Of a stretch of DNA of 64,000 nt, positions 1 through 7,663 are shown piece after piece. Source of the stretch: Pseudomonas moorei (GTDB lineage: Bacteria; Pseudomonadota; Gammaproteobacteria; Pseudomonadales; Pseudomonadaceae); assembly GCF_008801475.1 (NCBI RefSeq), contig NZ_VZPP01000009.1:271306-335305 (forward strand), read 5' to 3'. The position numbers and the translations under genes were made by a program. The notes beneath the pieces were generated by a model. It worked only from the letters and a program-made list of their open reading frames with translations. It was not told the DNA's origin and did not search any database. Numbering within the stretch: position 1 is the first letter of the stretch; each line of letters begins with the position of its first letter.

Positions 1-98
1 ATTCTAGGCGTCGCCCATTCAGACTTTGTGACAATTGATAACGACGACCGTGCGATACGCCCGCTATGCCTAGGGACGGGACTCTCAAGGACGGGCTT

Positions 99-2333
99 AT
101 GCGCACAGGGATGATGGCGCTGGCGTTGGGTCTGCTGACCTTGCGCTTTTTACCGGTATTGCCGCCGGTCGGGTTGTGGCTGTTGATGCCGGTTGTGGGT
201 TTGATGGTGTTGCCATTCAGGACCTACCCGGTGGCGTTTTTCCTGTTTGGCTTGAGTTGGGCCTGCGCACAGGCGCAATGGGCACTGGATGATCGTTTGC
301 CAGCGAGCCTCGATGGCGAAACGCGCTGGGTCGAAGGGCGGGTGGTGGGGCTGCCCCAGAACAACGAAGGCGTAATCCGTTTTGAGCTGGCGGATGCCCG
401 GTCGCGACACGGCAAAGTGCCACAACTCATGCGACTGGCCTGGTATGAAGGGCCACCGGTGAACAGCGGCGAGCGCTGGCGCTTGGCGGTCAAGTTGAAG
501 CGTCCCGCCGGGCTGCTCAATCCCCATGCCTTCGATTACGACGCCTGGCTGTTGGCGCAACGCATCGGGGCAACGGGGACCGTCAAGGACGGCGAGCGTT
601 TGCGCGAGGCGCAATGGGCCTGGCGCGATGGTATTCGTCAGCGCTTGCAGACCGTGGACGCCCAAGGCCGTACGGGCGTGCTGGCCGCTTTGGTTCTGGG
701 TGATGGTGGTGGACTCAGCCGCCAGGATTGGCAGGTGTTGCAAGACACCGGCACCGTGCATTTATTGGTGATTTCCGGGCAGCACATTGGTCTGCTGGCG
801 GGGGTGGTGTATCTGCTGATTGCCGGGCTCGCCCGCTATGGCCTGTGGTCGAACCGTCTGCCATGGTTGCCCTGGGCCTGTGGTCTGGCCTTCGCTGCAG
901 CGCTTGGTTACGGGCTATTGGCCGGTTTTGATGTGCCGGTGCGGCGTGCCTGTTTGATGATCGGTCTGGTGCTGTTATGGCGCCTGCGTTTTCGACACCT
1001 TGGCGCGTGGTGGCCGTTGCTGCTGGCGCTCAATGGCGTTTTGCTATTGGATCCGCTGGCCAGTCTGCAACCGGGGTTCTGGTTGTCTTTCGCAGCGGTG
1101 GCCGTGCTGATCTTCACCTTCGGCGGTCGCTTGGGGCCTTGGCTTTGGTGGCAAACCTGGAGCCGCGCGCAATGGCTGATCGCAATCGGCCTGGGCCCGT
1201 TGTTGCTGGTATTGGGTTTGCCGATCAGTGTCAGTGGGCCGCTGGTCAACCTGTTGGCGGTGCCGTGGATCAGTCTGGTGGTACTGCCACCGGCATTGCT
1301 CGGGACGCTGTTGTTGCCCGTGCCTTATGTGGGCGAGGGCCTGTTGTGGATCACGGGTGGTCTGATCGATGGGTTGTTCTGGGGGCTGGGGTGGGTGGCG
1401 GGCCAGGTTCCGGCGTGGGTGCCCGCAGCGATTCCACCATGGGTCTGGGCCATCGGTACCTTGGGAGCCTTTCTCCTTTTGCTGCCGCGGGGTGTGCCGA
1501 TGCGCCCGCTCGGATGGCCAATGCTGCTGTTGCTGGTTTTTCCGCCGCGCGCCGAAATACCGGAAGGAATTGCCGAGGTCTGGCAGCTGGATGTCGGCCA
1601 GGGCCTGGCGATCCTGGTACGCACTCGCCATCACACGCTGCTGTATGACGCGGGTCCTCGGTTCGGTGACAACGATCTCGGCGAGCGCGTGGTTTTGCCA
1701 ACGATACGCAAATTGGGCGTGGACGGTATCGACCTGATGTTGATCAGCCACGCCCACGCCGATCATGCCGGCGGAGCGCGGGCTATCGCCCAGGGGCTTC
1801 CGGTGAGGCATGTACTCGGTGGTGAACCGGCAGAGTTGCCGGGCGAACTGAAAGCGCGGGGCTGCGAGAACGGTCGGCGATGGACCTGGGACGGCGTGAA
1901 CTTTGAACTGTGGCAATGGGCGCATGCCCGCGAAAGCAATCCGAAATCCTGCGTTCTGCAGATCGAAGCCAACGGCGAGCGAATGCTGCTGACCGGCGAC
2001 ATCGACACGGCCGCCGAGCGCGCCTTGCTCGACAGTCCATTGGCCGTAACCACCGATTGGCTGCAATCGCCGCACCACGGCAGTCGCAGTTCGTCGTCCA
2101 TGGTGCTGCTCAACGCCTTGCAGCCCAAGGCGGTGCTGATCTCCCGTGGCCAGGGCAATTCGTTCGGCCATCCGCACCGGACCGTCCTGGCACGCTATAA
2201 AAAGCTCGGCATGGCGATCTACGACAGTGCGGAGCAGGGTGCCATTCATCTGCAACTCGGGCGTTACGAGGCGCCGCGTTCAATGCGTCTGGAACGGCGC
2301 TTCTGGCGCGATCCACCGCCCGTAAACAAATAA
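99..2333 (+). CDS. comEC: ComEC/Rec2-family DNA uptake channel protein
   Basis: Inner-membrane channel that passes single-stranded DNA into the cytoplasm during natural transformation. The protein is about 744 residues. The N-terminal soluble DUF4131 region is followed by a hydrophobic competence domain with many membrane helices (about residues 190-480). A C-terminal metallo-beta-lactamase-like domain starts at LDVGQGLAILV and carries the metal motif HAHADHAGG. An in-frame ATG at 66 would add 11 residues. I prefer ATG 99 because the hydrophobic N-terminus (MRTGMMALALGLL) then begins directly. Whether this strain is naturally competent cannot be told from the sequence. It is the first gene of the window and reads towards exbB. 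Confidence 0.9.
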   Translation: MRTGMMALALGLLTLRFLPVLPPVGLWLLMPVVGLMVLPFRTYPVAFFLFGLSWACAQAQWALDDRLPASLDGETRWVEGRVVGLPQNNEGVIRFELADARSRHGKVPQLMRLAWYEGPPVNSGERWRLAVKLKRPAGLLNPHAFDYDAWLLAQRIGATGTVKDGERLREAQWAWRDGIRQRLQTVDAQGRTGVLAALVLGDGGGLSRQDWQVLQDTGTVHLLVISGQHIGLLAGVVYLLIAGLARYGLWSNRLPWLPWACGLAFAAALGYGLLAGFDVPVRRACLMIGLVLLWRLRFRHLGAWWPLLLALNGVLLLDPLASLQPGFWLSFAAVAVLIFTFGGRLGPWLWWQTWSRAQWLIAIGLGPLLLVLGLPISVSGPLVNLLAVPWISLVVLPPALLGTLLLPVPYVGEGLLWITGGLIDGLFWGLGWVAGQVPAWVPAAIPPWVWAIGTLGAFLLLLPRGVPMRPLGWPMLLLLVFPPRAEIPEGIAEVWQLDVGQGLAILVRTRHHTLLYDAGPRFGDNDLGERVVLPTIRKLGVDGIDLMLISHAHADHAGGARAIAQGLPVRHVLGGEPAELPGELKARGCENGRRWTWDGVNFELWQWAHARESNPKSCVLQIEANGERMLLTGDIDTAAERALLDSPLAVTTDWLQSPHHGSRSSSSMVLLNALQPKAVLISRGQGNSFGHPHRTVLARYKKLGMAIYDSAEQGAIHLQLGRYEAPRSMRLERRFWRDPPPVNK

Positions 2334-2431
2334 CCGGGAGTTATTACAGCCCGACCGGATGCGACATCACGGTCTTCGGTGCGTCGACCCCCTATGTTAG
2401 AGTGGCGCACTTTTTCGAGGGGACTTTCACT

Positions 2432-3067
2432 GTGTGGGAATTGGTAAAATCCGGCGGCTGGATGATGCTGCCGATCATTCTGAGTTCCATCGTGGCCATG
2501 GCGATCGTTGCCGAGCGTCTCTGGACCCTGCGGGCCAGTCGTGTGACCCCGGAGCATTTGCTCGGTCAGGTCTGGGTCTGGATCAAGGACAAGCAACTCA
2601 ATAAAGAAAAGCTCAAGGAACTGCGCGCCAACTCTCCGTTGGGCGAGATCCTGGCCGCCGGCCTGGCGAACTCCAAGCATGGTCGCGAGATCATGAAAGA
2701 GTGCATCGAAGAAGCCGCCGCCCGGGTCATCCATGAACTGGAACGCTACATCAATGCTCTCGGTACCATCGCCGCCATGGCGCCATTGCTGGGCCTGCTG
2801 GGTACGGTGCTGGGCATGATCGATATCTTCAGCTCGTTCATGGGCACGGGCATGGCGACCAACCCGGCGGTGTTGGCCGGAGGTATTTCCAAAGCCTTGA
2901 TCACCACGGCGTCGGGTTTGATCGTAGGTATCCCGTCGGTGTTCTTCCATCGTTTCCTGCAACGGCGTATCGATGAACTCGTCGTGGGCATGGAGCAGGA
3001 ATCCATCAAGCTGGTTGAGGTGGTGCAAGGTGACCGCGACGTTGATCTGGCTGAGGGCAAAGCGTGA
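2432..3067 (+). CDS. exbB: ExbB/TolQ/MotA-family proton channel protein
   Basis: Inner-membrane subunit of an ExbBD-type complex that uses the proton gradient to energise outer-membrane processes. It has 211 residues, with a first membrane helix at about residues 10-30 and two more in the second half (INALGTIAAMAPLLGLLGTV and the GISKALITTASGL region), the usual ExbB/TolQ layout. I chose GTG 2432 because GAGGGG lies 9 bases upstream; a GTG at 2402 would add ten residues with a poor ribosome site. The stop overlaps the exbD start. As this pair sits between comEC and lpxK and lacks tonB, it is an orphan ExbBD pair whose partner is unknown. Confidence 0.88.
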   Translation: MWELVKSGGWMMLPIILSSIVAMAIVAERLWTLRASRVTPEHLLGQVWVWIKDKQLNKEKLKELRANSPLGEILAAGLANSKHGREIMKECIEEAAARVIHELERYINALGTIAAMAPLLGLLGTVLGMIDIFSSFMGTGMATNPAVLAGGISKALITTASGLIVGIPSVFFHRFLQRRIDELVVGMEQESIKLVEVVQGDRDVDLAEGKA

Positions 3068-3489
3068 AGTTCCGCCGCAAGCAACGGGAGAACGTGGACA
3101 TCAACCTCGTGTCGCTGATCGACGTGGTGTTTGTCCTGCTGCTGTTTTTCGTGGTGACCACGACCTTTACCCGTGAAACCCAGTTGCGCGTCGACCTGCC
3201 GGAAGCGGTCAGCGGCTCGCCTGCCGAAGATCAATCCAAACAGCTGGATATCGCCATCAGTGCAGACGGCGTGTTCTCGGTGAACAACCAGATCCTGCCA
3301 AAAAGCGACCTGGCGACCCTGATGGACGCGCTGCAAAAAGAGGCCAAGGGTGATACCAATCGTCCGCTGTCCATCAGCGCCGACGGCAAAACCCAGCATC
3401 AATCGGTGATCACGGCCATGGACGCCGCCGGCAAGCTTGGCTTCAGTCACTTGCGCATGACCACCGTCGAGGCGGCGCCCGCGCCCTGA
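3064..3489 (+). CDS. exbD: ExbD/TolR-family biopolymer transport protein
   Basis: Partner of the upstream ExbB. Its 141 residues comprise a short cytoplasmic tail, one membrane helix (about residues 16-37, LVSLIDVVFVLLLFFVVTTT) and a periplasmic domain. The helix carries the Asp of LIDVVF that serves as the proton-binding residue in ExbD/TolR. The GTG start overlaps the exbB stop (GTGA), so translation is probably coupled. The stop in turn overlaps the lpxK start (TGATG). Confidence 0.88.
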   Translation: MKFRRKQRENVDINLVSLIDVVFVLLLFFVVTTTFTRETQLRVDLPEAVSGSPAEDQSKQLDIAISADGVFSVNNQILPKSDLATLMDALQKEAKGDTNRPLSISADGKTQHQSVITAMDAAGKLGFSHLRMTTVEAAPAP

Positions 3490-4499
3490 TGGCCATGTCC
3501 GATCGCCTGCTCGCCGCCTGGTACCGAGGTCATCCGGCACTCAAGTTATTGCAGCCGCTGGAGTGGTTGTACCGACGCGTGGTCAACAACAAGCGCAAAC
3601 GCTTTCTGGCAGGCGAGGGCGAGATCTATCAGCCGCCCGTCCCGCTGATCGTGGTGGGCAATATCACCGTGGGCGGTACCGGCAAGACACCTTTAATCCT
3701 GTGGATGATCCAGCATTGCCAGCGCCGTGGCTTGCGGGTCGGCGTGGTCAGTCGTGGCTACGGTGCCAAACCGGCGCAGTTGCCCTGGCGGGTCGAGGCG
3801 GATCAAGGCGCGGACATCGCCGGCGACGAACCGCTATTGATCGTCCAGCGTACCGGCGTGCCATTGATGATCGACCCGGACCGCAGTCGGGCCGTCAAGG
3901 CCTTGTTGGCGAGTGAGCCGCTGGACCTGATTTTGTCCGATGACGGCATGCAGCATTACCGACTGGCCCGGGACCTCGAACTGGTGCTGATCGATGCCGC
4001 CCGGGGCCTTGGCAACCAGAGATGCCTGCCCGCCGGGCCATTGCGCGAACCGGTCGAACGCCTGCAAAGCGTCGATGCGGTGCTGTACAACGGCGCCACG
4101 GCTGACCGCGACGGTGGTTTTGCCTTTCAGTTGCAACCGACCGCGCTGGTCAATCTGCAAAGTGGTCAACGCCTTCCCCTCGATCACTTTCCCAAAGGCC
4201 AGGCGCTGCATGCGGTGGCTGGAATCGGCAATCCGCAGCGTTTCTTCACGACCCTCGAAACGCTACACTGGCAGCCAGTGCCGCATGCCTTCGCCGATCA
4301 CGCCGAATACAGCGTGCAGGCCTTGAATTTCACGCCGTCATTGCCGTTGGTGATGACCGAAAAGGACGCGGTGAAGTGCCGTGCCTTCGCCGCCGCCGAT
4401 TGGTGGTATCTGGCAGTGGACGCTGTGCCGTCACCGGCTTTCGTGGCCTGGTTCGATACCCAGCTGATGCGTCTGTTGCCGGCTCGACTTTTGCCTTAA
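3489..4499 (+). CDS. lpxK: Tetraacyldisaccharide 4'-kinase (lipid A synthesis)
   Basis: Phosphorylates the 4' position of the lipid A disaccharide at the inner face of the cytoplasmic membrane. The Walker A motif GNITVGGTGKTP lies at about residues 57-68, after the hydrophobic N-terminal stretch typical of LpxK. The motif LSDDGMQHY follows at about residues 150-160. Length (336 residues) fits the family. ATG 3489 overlaps the exbD stop; ATG 3495 is a possible alternative. In Enterobacteria msbA precedes lpxK, but here exbBD takes that place, as is usual in Pseudomonas. Confidence 0.95.
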   Translation: MAMSDRLLAAWYRGHPALKLLQPLEWLYRRVVNNKRKRFLAGEGEIYQPPVPLIVVGNITVGGTGKTPLILWMIQHCQRRGLRVGVVSRGYGAKPAQLPWRVEADQGADIAGDEPLLIVQRTGVPLMIDPDRSRAVKALLASEPLDLILSDDGMQHYRLARDLELVLIDAARGLGNQRCLPAGPLREPVERLQSVDAVLYNGATADRDGGFAFQLQPTALVNLQSGQRLPLDHFPKGQALHAVAGIGNPQRFFTTLETLHWQPVPHAFADHAEYSVQALNFTPSLPLVMTEKDAVKCRAFAAADWWYLAVDAVPSPAFVAWFDTQLMRLLPARLLP

Positions 4500-4522
4500 A
4501 CCGTTTTATCCAGGGAATGATC

Positions 4523-4708
4523 ATGGACACCAAACTGCTCGACATCCTCGCTTGCCCGGTCTGCAAAGGCCCACTCAAGCTCAGCGCCGACAAGACCGAG
4601 CTGATCAGCAAGGGCGCCGGCCTGGCGTACCCGATTCGCGACGGTATCCCGGTGATGCTCGAATCCGAAGCCCGTACCCTGACCACTGATGAGCGTCTGG
4701 ATAAATGA
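4523..4708 (+). CDS. Trm112-family small zinc-binding protein (YcaR-like)
   Basis: A 61-residue protein with N-terminal motif LDILACPVCKGPL and the C-terminal YPIRDGIPVML motif of the Trm112/UPF0434 family. Eukaryotic and archaeal Trm112 proteins activate methyltransferases; the bacterial role is less clear. Only the first CPVC pair of cysteines is present, which is common in proteobacterial members. It lies between lpxK and kdsB, the same position as E. coli ycaR, and overlaps kdsB by ATGA. Confidence 0.9.
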   Translation: MDTKLLDILACPVCKGPLKLSADKTELISKGAGLAYPIRDGIPVMLESEARTLTTDERLDK

Positions 4709-5469
4709 CTACAGCCTTTACCGTTGTCATTCCATCGCGTTATGCCTCCACGCGTCTGCCGGGCAAACCGTTGCTGTTGATTGCCGGCAAGCCGATGATT
4801 CAGCACGTCTGGGAGCAGGCGAGCAAAAGCAGCGCCCAGCGTGTGGTGGTTGCCACCGACGACGTGCGCATCGTTGAGGTTTGCCAGGGCTTTGGCGCCG
4901 AAGTGGTCATGACCCGCGAAGATCACAACTCCGGCACCGATCGTCTGGCGGAAGTCGCGGCGAAACTGGGTCTGGCGCCCGATGCCATTGTCGTCAACGT
5001 CCAGGGTGATGAACCCCTGATCCCGCCGAGCGTGATCGATCAGGTCGCCGTCAACCTCGCCGCCCACACCGAAGCGCGCATGGCCACCCTGGCCGAGCCG
5101 ATCGAAGATGTCGAAACCCTGTTCAATCCCAATGTGGTCAAGGTCGTCAGTGACCTCAATGGCCTGGCCCTGACGTTCAGTCGCGCCACGTTGCCATGGG
5201 CGCGCGACGCTTTCGCCAAGAGCCGCGAACAGCTGCCGCAAGGCGTGCCGTACCGTCGCCATATCGGTATCTATGCCTATCGCGCCGGTTTCCTGCAGGA
5301 CTTCGTCAGCTGGGGTCCGTGCTGGCTTGAAGATACCGAGTGCCTCGAACAGCTGCGAGCGCTGTGGCACGGGGTGCGGATTCACGTTGCCGATGCGCTG
5401 ATTGCACCGCCGGCCGGCGTCGATACCGTTGAAGACCTTGAGCGCGTTCGTCGCCTGCTGGAGGCCTGA
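4705..5469 (+). CDS. kdsB: 3-deoxy-manno-octulosonate cytidylyltransferase
   Basis: Activates KDO to CMP-KDO for inner-core lipopolysaccharide. The protein is 254 residues. It opens with FTVVIPSRYASTRLPGKPL, the nucleotide-binding signature of the family. NVQGDEPLIPP (about residues 96-106) follows, and RHIGIYAYR near residue 190 is the conserved sugar-binding region. It starts within the stop of the Trm112 gene and ends overlapping the phosphatase gene, so it belongs to one translationally coupled operon with lpxK. Confidence 0.96.
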   Translation: MTTAFTVVIPSRYASTRLPGKPLLLIAGKPMIQHVWEQASKSSAQRVVVATDDVRIVEVCQGFGAEVVMTREDHNSGTDRLAEVAAKLGLAPDAIVVNVQGDEPLIPPSVIDQVAVNLAAHTEARMATLAEPIEDVETLFNPNVVKVVSDLNGLALTFSRATLPWARDAFAKSREQLPQGVPYRRHIGIYAYRAGFLQDFVSWGPCWLEDTECLEQLRALWHGVRIHVADALIAPPAGVDTVEDLERVRRLLEA

Positions 5470-5933
5470 TGCGGGTTCTGTTTGTCTGCCTGGGCAATAT
5501 CTGTCGTTCACCCACGGCAGAGGGCGTGCTACGGCATAAGCTGCGTGAGGCAGGGCTGGCCGATCAAGTCGAAGTTGCCTCCGCCGGCACCGGTGACTGG
5601 CATGTCGGCCATCCACCGGACAAGCGCAGTCAGGCGGCTGCGAAACTGCGCGGTTATGACCTGTCGAACCAGCGTGCGCAGCAAGTGACCCGCGCCGATT
5701 TCGCCACCTACGACCTGATCCTGGCGATGGATAAAAGCAACCTGCGCAGTCTCGAGGCGCTGCAACCGGTCAAGGGTAGAGCCGAGCTGGATCTGTTCCT
5801 GCGCCGCTATCAGTCGGAACTCGATGAAGTGCCGGACCCTTATCACGACTGTGAGCAAGGGTTCGAGCGGGTGCTGGATCTGATCGAGCGTGCCAGTGAT
5901 CTGCTGGTGATCGAATTGAAGGGACGGCTATGA
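5469..5933 (+). CDS. Low-molecular-weight protein tyrosine phosphatase
   Basis: 154-residue cytoplasmic phosphatase. The active-site loop C-X5-R is at residues 7-13 (VCLGNICRSP), and the general acid Asp is in VPDPY (Asp123), both as in the LMW-PTP family. Family members dephosphorylate BY-kinases or other phosphotyrosine proteins. No tyrosine kinase or exopolysaccharide gene is nearby, so the substrate is unknown. The ATG overlaps the kdsB stop and its own stop overlaps the murB ATG (ATGA). Confidence 0.92.
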   Translation: MRVLFVCLGNICRSPTAEGVLRHKLREAGLADQVEVASAGTGDWHVGHPPDKRSQAAAKLRGYDLSNQRAQQVTRADFATYDLILAMDKSNLRSLEALQPVKGRAELDLFLRRYQSELDEVPDPYHDCEQGFERVLDLIERASDLLVIELKGRL

Positions 5934-6949
5934 GTCTGCAGCTGCGGCAACAGGTCTCGCTCAAGCCCTACAACAGCTTTGGCGTGGATGTTCAGGCCCG
6001 TCTGTTTGCCGAGGCCCACAGCGACGCCGACGTGCGCGAAGCACTGGCCTATGCCCGGGAACATGACGTGCCCCTGCTGGTGATCGGCGGTGGCAGCAAC
6101 CTGTTGCTGACGGGCGATGTGTCGTCGCTGGTACTGCGCATGGCCACGCGCGGGATTCGCATGTTGAGCGATGACGGTAGCAAGGTCGTGGTCGAAGCCG
6201 AGGCTGGCGAACCCTGGCATCCGTTTGTGCAGCATACATTGATGCAAGGCCTGTCCGGCCTGGAAAACCTGAGCCTGATTCCCGGCACCGTGGGTGCCGC
6301 ACCGATGCAGAACATCGGTGCCTATGGGGTCGAGATCAAGGACGTGTTTGCCGGCCTGACGGCGCTTGATCGCCACAGTGGTGAATTGCGCGACTTCAGC
6401 CTGGAAGAATGCAACTTCGCTTACCGTGACAGCCTCTTCAAGCAGGAGCCGGGGCGCTGGTTGATCCTTCGGGTGCGTTTCACGCTCGACCGCACTGCGC
6501 ATCTGCATCTGGATTACGGCCCGGTGCGTCAGCGCCTGACCGAGCAAGGCATCGATCATCCGACCGCCACTGACGTCAGCCAGGCCATTTGCAGTATCCG
6601 CAACGAAAAGCTCCCGGACCCGGCCGTACTCGGCAACGCCGGCAGTTTCTTCAAGAACCCGTTGGTGTCGGCGGCGATGGTTGCCCGGCTCAAGGGTGAG
6701 TTCCCGGATCTGGTGGCCTACGCACAGCCGGACGGTCAGATGAAGCTGGCCGCTGGCTGGCTGATCGAGCGGGCAGGGTGGAAAGGATTTCGCGAGAACG
6801 ATGCAGGCGTGCATAAATTGCAGGCCTTGGTGTTGGTCAACTATGGCAATGCCACCGGACTGCAATTGCTCGACCTGGCACAGCGCATCCAGAAAGACAT
6901 TTCAGAACGTTTTCATGTCGATCTGGAAATGGAGCCCAATCAGTATTGA
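5930..6949 (+). CDS. murB: UDP-N-acetylenolpyruvoylglucosamine reductase
   Basis: Reduces UDP-GlcNAc-enolpyruvate to UDP-MurNAc in peptidoglycan synthesis, using FAD and NADPH. The 339-residue protein has the FAD-binding segment VIGGGSNLLL (about residues 46-55), then GTVGAAPMQNIGAYG and the catalytic-serine segment GNAGSFFKNP (about residue 240). This is the type I (E. coli-like) MurB with the C-terminal third domain. It closes the comEC-murB gene run and is followed by a strong terminator. Confidence 0.96.
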   Translation: MSLQLRQQVSLKPYNSFGVDVQARLFAEAHSDADVREALAYAREHDVPLLVIGGGSNLLLTGDVSSLVLRMATRGIRMLSDDGSKVVVEAEAGEPWHPFVQHTLMQGLSGLENLSLIPGTVGAAPMQNIGAYGVEIKDVFAGLTALDRHSGELRDFSLEECNFAYRDSLFKQEPGRWLILRVRFTLDRTAHLHLDYGPVRQRLTEQGIDHPTATDVSQAICSIRNEKLPDPAVLGNAGSFFKNPLVSAAMVARLKGEFPDLVAYAQPDGQMKLAAGWLIERAGWKGFRENDAGVHKLQALVLVNYGNATGLQLLDLAQRIQKDISERFHVDLEMEPNQY

Positions 6950-6974
6950 AGCTAAGCTTTCCAGACTGATCTCA

Positions 6975-7011
6975 AAGCCCTGCACAACTTCCATTGTGCA
7001 GGGCTTTTTTG
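6975..7011 (+). terminator. Intrinsic terminator after murB
   Basis: A perfect 10-bp stem (AGCCCTGCAC / GTGCAGGGCT) with a 10-base loop is followed by six T's, 26 bases after the murB stop. Confidence 0.9.
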
Positions 7012-7153
7012 TTAATGCTGGGTTAACTTAGCCACCTAACGATACCAGCATTTGCTTCATCAAAGGCCCGGCGCAGACGTGCTCGTCTGCACAAAAGAGC
7101 CCATCAGCCTGAGTCGATCTGTGATAACCGAACCGCTTGGCTAAAGCGGCAGA

Positions 7154-7180
7154 TTGCTCGACCCCATAACCCCATACTAT
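7154..7180 (+). promoter_or_regulatory. Possible promoter of the iorA-type operon
   Basis: TTGCTC and TACTAT are spaced by 15 bases, 12 bases before the iorA ATG. The match is weak and the spacing short. A GCAGACG-TGCT-CGTCTGC hairpin lies upstream at about 7072-7089. Confidence 0.3.
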
Positions 7181-7192
7181 GCGGGCGTGCCC

Positions 7193-7663
7193 ATGATTAC
7201 CCTGAAACTCAATGGTCAAGACCATCAACTCGACGTCACCGAAGACATGCCGCTGCTCTGGGCGATCCGCGACGTGGCCGGTTACAACGGCACCAAATTC
7301 GGCTGCGGCATGGGCCTGTGCGGCGCCTGCACCATTCACATCGAAGGCGCTCCGGCACGCAGTTGCATCACGCCAATCGGCTCGGTCGTGGGGCAGAACG
7401 TCACCACGATCGACAATCTGCATGCCGACCCCGTCGGCAAAGTCGTGCAGCAAGCCTGGCTCGACACGGCCGTGGCCCAGTGCGGTTACTGTCAGGGCGG
7501 GCAAATCATGTCTGCCACCGCATTGCTTAAAACCAATCCGAACCCGAGCGACGAGCAGATCGAAGAGGCGATGGTCGGCAACATTTGCCGCTGCGGCACC
7601 TACAACCGCATCAAGACCGCCATCCGCCAGGCATCCACTCACCTCAAGGAGGCCAAGGCATGA
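7193..7663 (+). CDS. (2Fe-2S) small subunit of molybdo-hydroxylase, IorA-like
   Basis: Electron-transfer subunit of a xanthine-oxidase-family enzyme such as isoquinoline 1-oxidoreductase or aldehyde dehydrogenase. The 156-residue protein has the plant-type ferredoxin cluster CGMGLCGACTIH plus one later Cys (about residues 40-64). The all-helical second cluster domain follows, with CGYCQGGQIM and NICRCGTY (about residues 101-143). I chose ATG 7193; an upstream TTG (7154) in frame would add 13 residues that the family lacks. The stop overlaps the large-subunit ATG. The substrate cannot be read from this subunit. Confidence 0.9.
   Translation: MITLKLNGQDHQLDVTEDMPLLWAIRDVAGYNGTKFGCGMGLCGACTIHIEGAPARSCITPIGSVVGQNVTTIDNLHADPVGKVVQQAWLDTAVAQCGYCQGGQIMSATALLKTNPNPSDEQIEEAMVGNICRCGTYNRIKTAIRQASTHLKEAKA

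Noticed and set aside
1044..2255. 403-codon minus-strand ORF inside comEC
   Set aside because: It is antisense to well-conserved ComEC domains and is rich in Gln/His/Arg as expected for a shadow frame.
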